64,000 nucleotides of DNA from contig NZ_CP055153.1 in assembly GCF_014075995.1 (NCBI RefSeq), positions 6,696,001 through 6,760,000 of the forward strand. Direction: 5' to 3'. A program made the position numbers and the translations under genes. A model generated the notes under the pieces. It was not told where the DNA came from. It searched no databases and was given only the letters and a program-made list of their open reading frames with translations. Origin of the DNA: Adhaeribacter radiodurans (lineage in GTDB: Bacteria > Bacteroidota > Bacteroidia > Cytophagales > Hymenobacteraceae). Of this stretch, positions 17,916-27,804 are shown piece after piece. Position 1 is the first letter of the stretch, and every line of letters starts with the position of its first letter.

Positions 17916-19415
17916 TTAAGCCGTTAAACTCCAGCCAGAGCGGTATTCGCGGGTTACAAATGGGTTTGCTTCCGGAGCATTGGTAAACTGCATTTTGGCC
18001 GAATCCCACAATAATTTTTTACCGGTAAACCGGGTAGCAATAATACCCAGCAGCATGGTTTCGGTTAATGGACCGGCATAGTCGAAGTTAGACGAAGGCT
18101 GTTTTTTACCATCTTTCGCGCAACGTACCCAGTCCATTTCGTGACTTACATCTATCCGGGGAATAGTTTTAGCTGGTTGCTTGTATTCGGCCATGCGGCT
18201 GGCAGGTAATAAGCGCGGGTTAGAACCATAGGTTTCGTGCATCAGTTTACCTTTATCACCAATCATCAGTACCCCGCCGCTTTTATCCATATTTTCATCC
18301 GGTCCCATTTCAGTTGGTTTCGGCGGCATTAAACCCCCATCGAACCAGGTAAGCGTTACCGGAGGCATATTTTCGCGGGCGGCAAATTCATACGTCACCA
18401 TAGAGCCGCTCGGGTAAGTAGCTAAATCTTGTTTATTGTTACCACCACCAAAAGGCGTGCTGGTAGCTTCTACGCTTACAGGAGCGCCTAGTTTTAAGGC
18501 CCAGTTCGGGTGGTCGAGTAAGTGCGCACCCATATCGCCGAGAGCACTGGCACCGTAATCTACCCAACCCCGCCATTTAAACGGATGGTAAGCCGGGTTG
18601 TAAGGCCGCAACGGAGCCGGCCCCAAAAATACTTCCCAGTCCAAACCTTCGGGAGTAGCTATGGTTTCGGTAGGCCGCGGAATGCCCTGTGGCCAGATCG
18701 GGCGGTTCGTCCAGGCGTACACGGTACTTACTTTACCAATGGCACCATCCCAAATCCATTCATTTATTAAACGGGCACCTTCGCTGGAATGCCCTTGATT
18801 ACCCATTTGCGTGATAACTTTGTATTTGCGGGCCGCTTCGGCCAAAGCGCGGGCTTCGTGTACGGTATAGGTTAAAGGCTTTTGCACGTACACGTGTTTC
18901 TTCCGGCGCATCGCTTCCATGGCAATAACGGCATGCGTATGATCTGGTGTAGCCACCACTACCCCATCAATATCCTTACTCATTTTATCCAGCATTTCGC
19001 GGTAATCTTTAAACCGCTTGGCTTTTGGATACTGAGCTTTTAGTTGATTAAAGTTGTTAATCTGATTGGTTATATTTTGCCGATCTTTATCGGTAGCAGC
19101 ATCTTTTAGCCGGGCTTGTGCTTTTTCGGCATCGCTGGTTAATCTATCAAAAGCTTTCCCCGCAAAATCCCAGTCTACATCACATAAGGCTACAATATTC
19201 TGGCTCGATAAATTAAGTAAATTAGAGCGTCCCATGCCGCCTACTCCAACGCCGGCAATATTAAATTTGTCGCTCGGGGCTACAAAACCGGGTCCACCTA
19301 ATACGTGCCGCGGAAAAATATAAAAAGAGGCAGCGGTTAAAGCAGCGCCTTTTATAAAATCACGACGGTTGAAAGCGTTTTTACTTTGTTCTGAAGTATT
19401 TTGCTGGTCTTCCAT
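17916..19415 (-). CDS. Gfo/Idh/MocA family oxidoreductase with Tat-like signal
   Basis: 499 residues. The N-terminus has a twin-arginine signal (NRRDFIKGAALTAASFYIF), so the folded enzyme is likely exported. The NAD(P)-binding Rossmann domain follows (FNIAGVGVGGMGRSNLLNLS, DGVVVATPDHTHAVIAMEA), with the family motif KHVYVQKPLTYTVHEARALA, whose lysine is catalytic. The C-terminal substrate domain is of the planctomycete/Bacteroidota exported type (GASALGDMGAHLLDHPNWAL). Members act on sugars or related polyols; the substrate is not evident. It is transcribed alone. Confidence 0.93.
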   Translation of the reverse strand: MEDQQNTSEQSKNAFNRRDFIKGAALTAASFYIFPRHVLGGPGFVAPSDKFNIAGVGVGGMGRSNLLNLSSQNIVALCDVDWDFAGKAFDRLTSDAEKAQARLKDAATDKDRQNITNQINNFNQLKAQYPKAKRFKDYREMLDKMSKDIDGVVVATPDHTHAVIAMEAMRRKKHVYVQKPLTYTVHEARALAEAARKYKVITQMGNQGHSSEGARLINEWIWDGAIGKVSTVYAWTNRPIWPQGIPRPTETIATPEGLDWEVFLGPAPLRPYNPAYHPFKWRGWVDYGASALGDMGAHLLDHPNWALKLGAPVSVEATSTPFGGGNNKQDLATYPSGSMVTYEFAARENMPPVTLTWFDGGLMPPKPTEMGPDENMDKSGGVLMIGDKGKLMHETYGSNPRLLPASRMAEYKQPAKTIPRIDVSHEMDWVRCAKDGKKQPSSNFDYAGPLTETMLLGIIATRFTGKKLLWDSAKMQFTNAPEANPFVTREYRSGWSLTA

Positions 19416-19614
19416 TTGAAAAATTATAGGGATTTTAAGTTAGAATAAATAGCCCAAATAGATTACAATCCGGGAGTTTGTTTTTGCATAGATTGTATAA
19501 TATTACATCTAATTTAGAAAACAAGCTACTTTCATTAAGGAAAAATAATTGAGGCGGCAGTTTTTTTCTGATTTTAGTAAAGTAACCGTAAACGCACCCT
19601 TTTTTAGTAAATTT

Positions 19615-20748
19615 ATGTTTTTTCTCCTGATCTGTTGGAGTGTTTTAGGCCTTTACGCCTGGATTATTCTTCGTAGGTGGCGTGCCTGGCTTACTCTGCC
19701 TCCGGTAGGTAATTCTTTAGATTTTGCCCAGACTTTTTTATCGGTGCTTATTCCGGTACGCAACGAAGCGGCCCATATTAGAGCTCTGTTGCAAGATTTA
19801 GAACAACAAACTTACCCCAAACAAAACTTTGAAGTACTGGTTATAGATGATAACTCAGATGATGAAACAGCGGCATTAGTGGGGGTATTTAAAGAAAAAA
19901 GTAAATTGCCGGTGCGGCTGATTTGTTTGCAGGATTACCCGGGCTTGCAGCAAAAAAAAGCCGCTATTACAAAAGGAGTAGCCTTAGCTAAAGGCGAGTT
20001 AATAGTGCAAACCGATGGAGATTGCCGGGTTACTCCGGATTGGCTTTTTACCTTGGCCCAACACTATGAGCGCACAAATGCCCGTTGTATAAGTGGGCCG
20101 GTGTGCCTTTCAACGGATGGTTCCTGGTTTGAGGGAATGCAGGTGGTAGAGTTTGCCAGCCTAATTGGGGTAGGGGGCGCATCTATAGCCGTAGGGAAAC
20201 CAAATATGTGTAATGGAGCTAATTTGGCCTATGCGCGTGAGGCTTTTCTGGAGGTGCAGGGTTTTACAGGTAACGCGCATTTGGCCTCCGGCGACGATGA
20301 GTTTTTAATGCACGAAATAGCGAAGCGTTATGCTGGTAAAGTAAGTTTTTTAAAAGATAAGAGAGCTATTGTTTATACTGCGGCACAAAAATCAGTAACC
20401 GCGTTTTTTAACCAACGCATTCGTTGGGCAAGTAAATGGCCTAACTACTCTGAGTGGTCGGTTAAATTTTTGGCTGTATTGGTGTTTGGCGTAAATTTTT
20501 TACTTTTTCTGGCTTTTATGGCTTGGCTTGGCGGCGGATTCGGTAATTGGCAAGTGGCGGCATTATTTAGTTGTAAACTAAGTGTAGATGGGATATTCCT
20601 TTTGGCGGTGTTGCATTTCCTTAATCGGAAAAGGTATATTATTTACTTGTTACCTCTTCAATTGGTGTACATTCCTTATGTATTGTACACGGCCTTACGC
20701 GGGTTACGGGGCACTTACTATTGGAAAGGCCGACAGGTTACAACTTAG
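19615..20748 (+). CDS. Membrane glycosyltransferase family 2
   Basis: About 377 residues from ATG 19615. The frame extends to a TTG at 19549, but the ATG directly begins an N-terminal TM helix (MFFLLICWSVLGLYAWIIL), which is usual. The GT2 domain follows: SVLIPVRNEAAHIRALLQDL, VLVIDDNSDDETA and the D-x-D-like VQTDGDCRVTPDW. Later come GDDEFLMHEI and the QxxRW motif (NQRIRWASKW). Two or three TM helices close the protein. It transfers a sugar from a nucleotide donor at the membrane; product unknown. Monocistronic. Confidence 0.92.
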   Translation: MFFLLICWSVLGLYAWIILRRWRAWLTLPPVGNSLDFAQTFLSVLIPVRNEAAHIRALLQDLEQQTYPKQNFEVLVIDDNSDDETAALVGVFKEKSKLPVRLICLQDYPGLQQKKAAITKGVALAKGELIVQTDGDCRVTPDWLFTLAQHYERTNARCISGPVCLSTDGSWFEGMQVVEFASLIGVGGASIAVGKPNMCNGANLAYAREAFLEVQGFTGNAHLASGDDEFLMHEIAKRYAGKVSFLKDKRAIVYTAAQKSVTAFFNQRIRWASKWPNYSEWSVKFLAVLVFGVNFLLFLAFMAWLGGGFGNWQVAALFSCKLSVDGIFLLAVLHFLNRKRYIIYLLPLQLVYIPYVLYTALRGLRGTYYWKGRQVTT

Positions 20749-20919
20749 GGAGCAGGTAGGTTAAACAAAATCCATCCGCAATAAATGAACGGGTTGATAG
20801 TTAAGGAAAAAGCTCTGGTTTACAGCTTTAGAGACACAGTTGAAAAGAGTAATTAGCTATCTTTAAGCTGTTTAAGGTAACACAACAAAATAAGTATATA
20901 CATAAAACTTGGTAGTAAT

Positions 20920-21177
20920 ATGACCGAGATTGAATTTGAAATTATCGATGAACTGTACTTTGTAACATCTTTTCATCAATTAGAGAATGCCTTATTCCTG
21001 GCGGATGAGGAATTGTGCCATAGCTTGCAAGACTTGGTTGTGCGGGGGTATGTAAAGTGTTATTACCCCGACCCGGATACAGAAATTGAGTACAATAAAG
21101 TTAAATTCAGTAAGGATTATAAACAGTATTATTTTCTGGCAACCAAAGCCGGATTAATGGTGCATAACTCGCGGTAA
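20920..21177 (+). CDS. Small conserved-looking protein, winged-helix-like
   Basis: 85 residues (MTEIEFEIIDELYFVTSFHQ, then LADEELCHSLQDLVVRGYVK and YYFLATKAGLMVH). The helix-helix-strand order and the LxxLVxRGYVK segment resemble a winged-helix domain. No TM segment. It is five bases upstream of the ABC permease gene, which overlaps the phosphatase gene. I infer an adaptor or regulatory role in that operon, with no direct evidence. Confidence 0.65.
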   Translation: MTEIEFEIIDELYFVTSFHQLENALFLADEELCHSLQDLVVRGYVKCYYPDPDTEIEYNKVKFSKDYKQYYFLATKAGLMVHNSR

Positions 21178-21182
21178 TAAAT

Positions 21183-22367
21183 ATGATGGCTGCCTCCCTA
21201 GTAGCACACTCACCGGCATATTACATAAAAAAACGCTTGCTGCAGAATACACCGGCAATGGTTGGGTTATTTTTTATTGTAGTAGCACTACTAATTGCTT
21301 TGTTAGGTTACGCTATTATGCCTGATGCCAGCCCGAATGCCAATCACTCAATCGTTCAATTGCAGAAAAAAGCACCGGGTTTTTCGGTTTGGATGCTTCG
21401 GATAAAAAAACAAACTATCCAACCAGCGCCTACTTTTCTGCACAAATGGTTATTTGGCCAGGAATTACCCTATCAGGAAATCCCGGTTCAAAGTTTCCGG
21501 GTAATAGATAAATTTATAAGGGTAAATCCGTACGTAGATAAACGTTCTTTACCAGATGAAATACGGATTTTTCCTTTGAATAAGGTTTTTGGGTTGGAAT
21601 TAAGTAACTTAGAAACACAACGATCGAGCTCCGCTGTGTTACAAGAAAAGGTAAAAAAAACTTCCTTGTTTCGTAAAACATATCTGCTAGGGACCGATAG
21701 GGCAGGTCGGGATGTATTAAGCCGGTTGCTATTGGGCACTCGTATTTCGCTCAGTATTGGTTTAATAGCCGTTTTAATTTCGGTGAGTTTGGGGATTCTG
21801 GTAGGCTCCATAGCGGGTTACTTTGGTGGTTGGGTAGATAAGGTTATGCTGTTTCTCATGACAGTGGTGTGGTCTATTCCGGGCATTATGTTGGTTATTG
21901 CCATTAGCTTAGCTTTTAATAGCCGGGGAGTTTGGGTGTCGTTTGTGGCCGTAGGATTAACCATGTGGGTAGATGTAGCGAGGTTGGTTCGCGGTCAGTT
22001 TTTAAGTATAAAGGAAAAAACATATATTGAAGCCGGAAAAGTTTTAGGTTTACCGCAAAGCCGCCTTATTTTCCGTCATATTTTACCGAACCTGATTGGC
22101 CCTTTAATTGTTGTAGGTACAGCTAATTTTGCCGCCGCTATTTTAATGGAAGCCGGATTAAGTTTTTTAGGGTTAGGCGTGCAGCCGCCCACTCCTTCCT
22201 GGGGAATGATGGTTAACGAAGGTTTTCAGTTAATAGGTACCAGAGCCGGATTATATTTAGTGTTACTACCAAGTATTTGTATCAGTTCATTAGTTTTATC
22301 TTTTAATTTGCTTGGCAACGGGCTACGCGATGCATATGACCCTAAATTACTCCTCAACAATGCCTGA
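21183..22367 (+). CDS. DppC-type ABC transporter permease
   Basis: 394 residues. A first TM helix (VGLFFIVVALLIALLGYAIM) is followed by an extended loop of over 100 residues and then the binding-protein-dependent permease domain (LGTDRAGRDVLSRLLLGTRI, the usual DppC beginning). The EAA loop reads YIEAGKVLGLPQSRLIFRHILPN, which contacts the ATPase. The end AGLSFLGLGVQPPTPSWGMM plus NLLGNGLRDAYDPKL is classical. No DppB, ATPase or binding protein is adjacent, so partners must lie elsewhere. The 3' end overlaps the phosphatase gene by eight bases. Confidence 0.92.
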   Translation: MMAASLVAHSPAYYIKKRLLQNTPAMVGLFFIVVALLIALLGYAIMPDASPNANHSIVQLQKKAPGFSVWMLRIKKQTIQPAPTFLHKWLFGQELPYQEIPVQSFRVIDKFIRVNPYVDKRSLPDEIRIFPLNKVFGLELSNLETQRSSSAVLQEKVKKTSLFRKTYLLGTDRAGRDVLSRLLLGTRISLSIGLIAVLISVSLGILVGSIAGYFGGWVDKVMLFLMTVVWSIPGIMLVIAISLAFNSRGVWVSFVAVGLTMWVDVARLVRGQFLSIKEKTYIEAGKVLGLPQSRLIFRHILPNLIGPLIVVGTANFAAAILMEAGLSFLGLGVQPPTPSWGMMVNEGFQLIGTRAGLYLVLLPSICISSLVLSFNLLGNGLRDAYDPKLLLNNA

Positions 22368-23589
22368 AGTAAACGTAAAGTTTATGAAGAAAGAGCTCGA
22401 CCTGAAAAAGCTTGAGTTATCGGCGTTGCTGGAAGTTACCCAGGCTATTAACGGTAATTTAACCGATCAGGCGCTTTATAAGATTTACCATTTTACTTTA
22501 TTGGCCCAATTGCAAATTTCGCGCTTAGGCTTGTTTGTGCTGGAAGATAACTGGGAGTGCAAAGTTAATTTTGGAACCAATCACAATTTTCTGGATACTG
22601 CCTCCCTGCCGCCGGCTATTACTTGTTTAACCGAAATAAGCTACATAACCGATTTAAACCTGGATGCGCATTGGGGCGAATTTGAAACGGTTGTGCCTAT
22701 TTTACAAAATCGTAAAATTCTGGCTTTTGTTTTAATTGGTAATTCGCAGGCGTATTATTCTACTTTAGGGGCTTTGTCGTTTGTGCAAACCTTAAGTAAT
22801 ATTATTCTGGTAGCAATGCAGAACCGCCGTATGGCGCGCCTGCGTTTAGCTGAAGAAGCTATCCGGAATGAGATTAAAATTGCGCGCGAGGTGCAAACCA
22901 TGCTCTTCCCGAAGTCGTTGCCCAATGACGACGCAGTTGCCATTCATGCCAGTTATTTACCGCACTCTTCCATTGGCGGCGATTACTACGATTACGTTCC
23001 CATTGACGAAGACCAGTTTCTTTTTTGTATTGCCGATGTTTCGGGCAAAGGAGTGCCGGCTTCTTTACTCATGTCTAATTTCCAGGCAGGTTTACGCACC
23101 ATTTTGCGCCAAACGCCTAATTTGCTTACCGTAGTAACCGAGCTTAATCATTTAATTTACTGCAATGCGATTGCGGAGAAATTTGTTACGGCTTTTTTCG
23201 GTATTTACAATCGCCGCACCAATGTACTAAGCTACGTGAATGCCGGCCATAACTCCCCGGTGCTGCTGCACGAAAATAGTACCGTTCAACTCCTGACTGA
23301 AGGATGCACCATGCTGGGTATTTTTGAATCCTTGCCTTTTATATCCGTAACAGAGGTGCCTATTCCTAATAAATCGTTGATAATGTGTTATACTGATGGG
23401 TTAACCGAAGTCTTTAACACCGACGAAGACGAATACGGACTGGACAATACCATCAAGTTCCTGCAAAACTACCGTTACCTGCCACTCCCTAAACTACACG
23501 AAGAACTGCTCGAGGAAATTAAAAATCATAATCAAGGCAGCACCAATTTCCACGACGATATTACCTTACTTTCCTGCCGGTTTAAGTAA
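22360..23589 (+). CDS. GAF-like plus PP2C/SpoIIE serine phosphatase (RsbU-like)
   Basis: About 409 residues from ATG 22360, which overlaps the permease stop as ATGCCTGA; an upstream TTG at 22312 is less likely. Residues about 25-165 form a GAF-like sensor (LLEVTQAINGNLTDQALYKI). A short coiled linker (AEEAIRNEIKIAREVQTMLF) leads to the SpoIIE phosphatase domain with metal-binding acidic residues (SIGGDYYDY, FCIADVSGKGVPASLLMS, CYTDGLTEVFN, FHDDITLL). Such enzymes dephosphorylate anti-sigma antagonists or related targets; the target here is unknown. Confidence 0.92.
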   Translation: MPEVNVKFMKKELDLKKLELSALLEVTQAINGNLTDQALYKIYHFTLLAQLQISRLGLFVLEDNWECKVNFGTNHNFLDTASLPPAITCLTEISYITDLNLDAHWGEFETVVPILQNRKILAFVLIGNSQAYYSTLGALSFVQTLSNIILVAMQNRRMARLRLAEEAIRNEIKIAREVQTMLFPKSLPNDDAVAIHASYLPHSSIGGDYYDYVPIDEDQFLFCIADVSGKGVPASLLMSNFQAGLRTILRQTPNLLTVVTELNHLIYCNAIAEKFVTAFFGIYNRRTNVLSYVNAGHNSPVLLHENSTVQLLTEGCTMLGIFESLPFISVTEVPIPNKSLIMCYTDGLTEVFNTDEDEYGLDNTIKFLQNYRYLPLPKLHEELLEEIKNHNQGSTNFHDDITLLSCRFK

Positions 23590-23614
23590 TTTTAACAATT
23601 GGTCGATGAACTGT

Positions 23615-24091
23615 TTAGTTGGTAGCTTCCATTTCGGTTAGAATCTTCTTTATTAAAAAAATTTGCCCCAAATGATAATGGGTGTGCTCTGTAATTCCGT
23701 GTAAGTTCCGGTAATAGTTGCCGTATTTAGACTCGGTAAAAACTTCAAATAGTTGTACTTCCTCTAATTTCTCGATTTCCGCAGCCAATAATTCAGCTTC
23801 AGCCAAGGTTTTATTTGTAAGATTTTGCCAGTCTTCTTTCGAAGTTATAGGTGAAAGATCAAAGCTAAATTTATCGCTGGCATTTAACGGTTCTCCTTGT
23901 AATACTTTTAAAACAACGCTCACATAATAGTTGATGTGAAAGACTAAAGCGGCAATGGTATTTAAGTTATAAACTTTTGTTATCGATTGTTGCCAGCTAA
24001 TATCTGCTAAGGTGTCTTTAAGATTAACCGAAGTCCAGTTTCCTCCAAAATAAACATCCCGGAGATGTTTGGCTATTTGTTGAGCTAGCAT
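23615..24091 (-). CDS. DinB superfamily / DUF1572-like protein
   Basis: 158 residues, all helical by pattern, with spaced histidines typical of the DinB metal site (LVFHINYYVSVVLKVLQGEP near residue 50 and HGITEHTHYHLGQIFLIKKI near 130-150). DinB-like four-helix bundles include thiol transferases and proteins of unknown function. It converges with the phosphatase gene (25-base gap). The exact reaction is unknown. Confidence 0.8.
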   Translation of the reverse strand: MLAQQIAKHLRDVYFGGNWTSVNLKDTLADISWQQSITKVYNLNTIAALVFHINYYVSVVLKVLQGEPLNASDKFSFDLSPITSKEDWQNLTNKTLAEAELLAAEIEKLEEVQLFEVFTESKYGNYYRNLHGITEHTHYHLGQIFLIKKILTEMEATN

Positions 24092-24159
24092 TTTGAACTT
24101 CTTTAGGGTGAGATTTAGGGTTGAAAAAAAAGCACCCGGTGTAAACTAGTTAACAACCA

Positions 24160-25605
24160 TTACTCAACCTGAATACTCTCCTTCGTCCAATAATCCAGGC
24201 GAATGAGTGCTACCAGGGATAGGTAGAATAATGAGCCGATTTTATCGGTTTCAAGCAGTTCGTTTAAGAAAAGATGAACGGCAATAATAAACAGGCACAA
24301 GCCAATAGCCAGAACCGTTTTTCTGTGTTCCGGTTGAGTAGTTCGATGATAAATTTTTTCGGGTAGCAGTAAAGCATAACCCATAAAAATTAAAAATAAA
24401 ATTCCGCCTAAATAACCTTGTTCAGCAAATTGCAGCAAAAAATAATTATGAACCGTAGATTGCTCCAGATTATCGCTTACGTAGGTAGTAAACCGGCTGA
24501 CAGTATATTTTAAATATTCCGGGTAAAAAGTATTGGGTCCGCTACCGGTAAACGGCCGGTCGGCAATCATGCGGGTGGCGGCAATCCAACGGTAAACGCG
24601 CTCCATTCCTGATACATCGCGCAAAGTATACGTAGCCTGTAAGTGTTTCCGGATATCGTCTTTGTTGAAAATAGTTTTCTCGTAATCCGGGGCATATTGC
24701 ATGTACCGGTAATTCGAGCTCAGGTAAATAACCGCCGCTACACTGGTAAGTAAAATAAAAGCCAGCAAATAACGCGTAAGCCGAAACCGAATTACAAAAC
24801 CATACAATACCGTCAAAGGTAAACTTAACCAGGAAGCCCGGGTATACGAAGCCAGTACTCCAGCCAATAATAAAAAACTAATCAGGCCTAATAAAATTCT
24901 CCCACGACTTGTTTTTTGATGCAGCGTCAGGTACACCGCATAGGGTAGGGCTGCGGCCGATAATACCCCGTACATGACGTGGTTCCGGAGAAAAGGAGCT
25001 ACTATTTTATTGGCAGCAGCAAACGTAAAACCAACAGCCGCGTGCCGGATTAAAGTAACAGTAACTACAATACCCAGAGCGCTGATAAAAAAGTAAAGAA
25101 ACCGCCGCCAGATTGTCGGGTTCTGGATAAGATCGCCGGCCAGAAAAACAAAAACCAGTAAATACCAGGTTTTGGCGACCAGGTACTTCCCCGAGCGTAA
25201 ATAATCGGCTGAAAGCAAAGTGGTAACTATTGACCAGGCAAAAAATAAGAGTAATATCTTTATTAAAGGATGCTGGATTAAACGCCTATCCGGACTTTTG
25301 CCGAGTAGCCACGAACCCAGGTAACAAGCGGCCAGCAAAATAATGAGCGGTTCCGAAAATAAATCTGTTCCAAAGCCGCCAGGCAAATCCACTTCCATAG
25401 AAAAAGGAATAGCCAACAGTAACACATAATAAAGCACCGCATAATTAGTAAGTACAATGCCCAAAACTACCAGCCCTAGTACTGGAACCAGAAATAGAAT
25501 ATTTTGCTTGTAAATAGATAAGGAAAGCGTTGCCAATAAAACGGCACTAAAAGCCAGATAAATTTTTAGCTGCTGATTAACGGTAACTGGCCAGGAGAAA
25601 ATCAT
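24160..25605 (-). CDS. O-antigen ligase / polysaccharide polymerase family membrane protein
   Basis: 481 residues with about 11-12 TM helices and the Wzy_C (O-antigen ligase) signature: a large periplasmic loop (VYRWIAATRMIADRPFTGSG, then NTFYPEYLKYTV and TVHNYFLLQFAEQGYLGGIL). The family joins or polymerises undecaprenyl-linked glycans at the periplasmic face. Its ATG overlaps the stop of the upstream Wzz-type gene by four bases, so both are made together. Which glycan is built is not known. Confidence 0.9.
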   Translation of the reverse strand: MIFSWPVTVNQQLKIYLAFSAVLLATLSLSIYKQNILFLVPVLGLVVLGIVLTNYAVLYYVLLLAIPFSMEVDLPGGFGTDLFSEPLIILLAACYLGSWLLGKSPDRRLIQHPLIKILLLFFAWSIVTTLLSADYLRSGKYLVAKTWYLLVFVFLAGDLIQNPTIWRRFLYFFISALGIVVTVTLIRHAAVGFTFAAANKIVAPFLRNHVMYGVLSAAALPYAVYLTLHQKTSRGRILLGLISFLLLAGVLASYTRASWLSLPLTVLYGFVIRFRLTRYLLAFILLTSVAAVIYLSSNYRYMQYAPDYEKTIFNKDDIRKHLQATYTLRDVSGMERVYRWIAATRMIADRPFTGSGPNTFYPEYLKYTVSRFTTYVSDNLEQSTVHNYFLLQFAEQGYLGGILFLIFMGYALLLPEKIYHRTTQPEHRKTVLAIGLCLFIIAVHLFLNELLETDKIGSLFYLSLVALIRLDYWTKESIQVE

Positions 25606-26756
25606 GCGTAGAAACGGGCGTGGCGAACTGAACGCCGACGCTCTAAAATACTAACTACTACCACCGACAGTAAAAAAGTTAAAAACGTAGCTCCCATCAC
25701 AATTAACCAACGGATAGGTTTTACTTTTTTAATAGCCGGAGTAGCGGGCTGTACCACGTACAAAGAACTGGTCTGGTTTTGTAAAGCCAGCTTGGCGTCT
25801 TCGTAAATTTGCCGGGCTTTTACGTATTCTTCGCGGCGGCTGTCAAAAATGGCTTCGAGGCGGGTAACTTCGTCGGTACCGGCTACATACGATTCCAGGT
25901 TAATGCTATTACCCGATGTCGCACTTTTTAAGGCATTTAGAGCGGCCTCTAAACCTTTTATATCCGCCTTTAAAGTAATGATTTTATCATGAGAACCGGA
26001 AAGCTGCGCCTGATAACTTTTTAAGGTAGCACGGGCTTGCTGCAAATCGGTTTCGGTTTGTACCAAACGTTCGGCCAAATAGCGGCTTTCGGGGCGACTT
26101 TCGTGCTCGGCAGTTGTGGTGCCGAAAATACCGTATTGTCGCCGGGCAGCTACTAATGAATCCTGCGTTTTAAGTAATTCTTTTTGTAAAAATTGCTGCC
26201 GCTGGGCGTAAGAATTTACCATTTTTTGCTGATTGGTGAGCGTTAACTGTTGGTTAATCACATCAATCTGCTGCGTAATGGTGTTAGCTACCTGGGCCGC
26301 AAAATACTTATCTGCATCGTCGAAAGATACTTCTACTGCCGAGCGGTTATTCTGGGCAATAGAGTAGTTGTACAAAAATTCTTCCAGTACTTTTTGCCGG
26401 ACTTTATCAGAGGTATCGTTAGCGGGATAACGGTAGTGCTGCGCAAAGTTAAATTTTTGAATGATATGCCGCAGCAAAGGTTCGGATTGACCAATGCTAA
26501 TGAGCCGGTCCGCATCGTCGGAACTCATGCTTAGCGTTAATTTCTCGCCATTTAAAATAAACTCCGGATTTAAGGTTGTTTCCAGGTCGGGTAAGTTGGT
26601 AGGATAAAAAATAGCCGTTGACCGGTAAATATTGGGGAGCAACAAAGCGGTAATGGCGCTTATAATACAGGCGGCTAAGGTTACTCCCAAAATTGGCCAG
26701 CGCCATTTTTGCATCAGTGGCAAATAACCTGCTAAATTATGTTCGGTGGCGGCCAT
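25602..26756 (-). CDS. Wzz/GNVR chain-length determinant protein
   Basis: 384 residues. Two TM helices near the ends (WRWPILGVTLAACIISAITA at about 18 and WLIVMGATFLTFLLSVVVVS near 350) flank a large coiled-coil periplasmic domain (LVQTETDLQQARATLKSYQA). This is the layout of Wzz and polysaccharide co-polymerase proteins that set glycan length. No tyrosine kinase domain is fused. It overlaps the ligase/polymerase gene by four bases. Confidence 0.88.
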   Translation of the reverse strand: MAATEHNLAGYLPLMQKWRWPILGVTLAACIISAITALLLPNIYRSTAIFYPTNLPDLETTLNPEFILNGEKLTLSMSSDDADRLISIGQSEPLLRHIIQKFNFAQHYRYPANDTSDKVRQKVLEEFLYNYSIAQNNRSAVEVSFDDADKYFAAQVANTITQQIDVINQQLTLTNQQKMVNSYAQRQQFLQKELLKTQDSLVAARRQYGIFGTTTAEHESRPESRYLAERLVQTETDLQQARATLKSYQAQLSGSHDKIITLKADIKGLEAALNALKSATSGNSINLESYVAGTDEVTRLEAIFDSRREEYVKARQIYEDAKLALQNQTSSLYVVQPATPAIKKVKPIRWLIVMGATFLTFLLSVVVVSILERRRSVRHARFYA

Positions 26757-26846
26757 TTAAAATTTAAAACTTACTTCTAAAAATCAAATCTATTTAAAAT
26801 TTACTAAATTATTTTGGCTCTGCTACCCACAAAAGCATTTTTAGCT

Positions 26847-27608
26847 TTACTTAATTTTCTGAAACTCCATTTTAGTAACTTCTCTTTGCTGAATCCAGAA
26901 TTTATCAATAATCTGAGTGATGGGTAAAGTTATATTTTCTAAAAATAGCGAGAGCTTAGTTAAGGGTTCGCCTTCGATCCGGTTTTTGGGATTAAATACT
27001 TTGCGAATAGCACCACAAACGTAATAACTAGCGTGAATAGGCAAGTATTGCGTAGCTATTAATTTAAAACCTTTATTTTGAAGAATATTGGCGTAAGTGC
27101 TCACCGGTCGACCCATGTTTAACTCATCGCCTTTTTCGATAGATTCGGTCCTTTCAAACAATATAACTTTATCGCGCGATACTCTACCCATTTCTTCCAG
27201 GTAAAGTTTAAACATTTCGTAGTTGGTGTTGTGCTGCAAAACTGTAACCGAATAAACGATATCAATAGAGTTGTCGGGGAGTGGAATGCCGGTACCATCG
27301 GTTTTAATTAACTCTACCGGATAATTTTTTAAATTTTCGGCGGCTAATTGCAGCATGTTCTCAGAAATATCTATCCCTACTAAGCGGGCAGGTTGGTGCT
27401 GGGCCACTATTTTTAAATTACCACCGGGACCACTGCCCAACTCCAACACCGACTTTCCTTTAAAATCTATTTTATCAAAAATCTTTAGAAATTGCTGGCG
27501 TTTGTAGACGTAGTAAGGCTCGTCATCGCCGGCAATTACATTTCCCTTATTTCGTTTGGTAATTTCCTGGGCTACTTTCGACCAATACTTTTCGGGTTGA
27601 TAGTTCAT
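26847..27608 (-). CDS. Class I SAM-dependent methyltransferase
   Basis: About 253 residues from ATG 27608 (MNYQPEKYWSKVAQEI); a TTG at 27659 would add 17 residues. Motif I reads VLELGSGPGGNLKIV, then LVGIDISENMLQLAAENL, VELIKTDGTGIPLPDNSIDI and VYSVTVLQHN. It sits in the polysaccharide locus, 90 bases from the Wzz gene on the same strand, so methylation of a sugar or a lipid carrier is plausible. Substrate not proven. Confidence 0.88.
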   Translation of the reverse strand: MNYQPEKYWSKVAQEITKRNKGNVIAGDDEPYYVYKRQQFLKIFDKIDFKGKSVLELGSGPGGNLKIVAQHQPARLVGIDISENMLQLAAENLKNYPVELIKTDGTGIPLPDNSIDIVYSVTVLQHNTNYEMFKLYLEEMGRVSRDKVILFERTESIEKGDELNMGRPVSTYANILQNKGFKLIATQYLPIHASYYVCGAIRKVFNPKNRIEGEPLTKLSLFLENITLPITQIIDKFWIQQREVTKMEFQKIK

Positions 27609-27804
27609 CTTGAAAATTGTTCTCGAAAAATTATTAAATAGATGAAGAGGCTTTTGCAAAAATATTAGAAAAATTACCTTTTACTTAACCAGTATTATTC
27701 GCACAACTTATAAAATCCTTAGTTAGAGGTATATTTCAAAAAGAGCTAGCTTCCGTAATTGAGCTAATTCGTTTGTGTTTATTAAGGTAGAAAATGTTAG
27801 TTTA

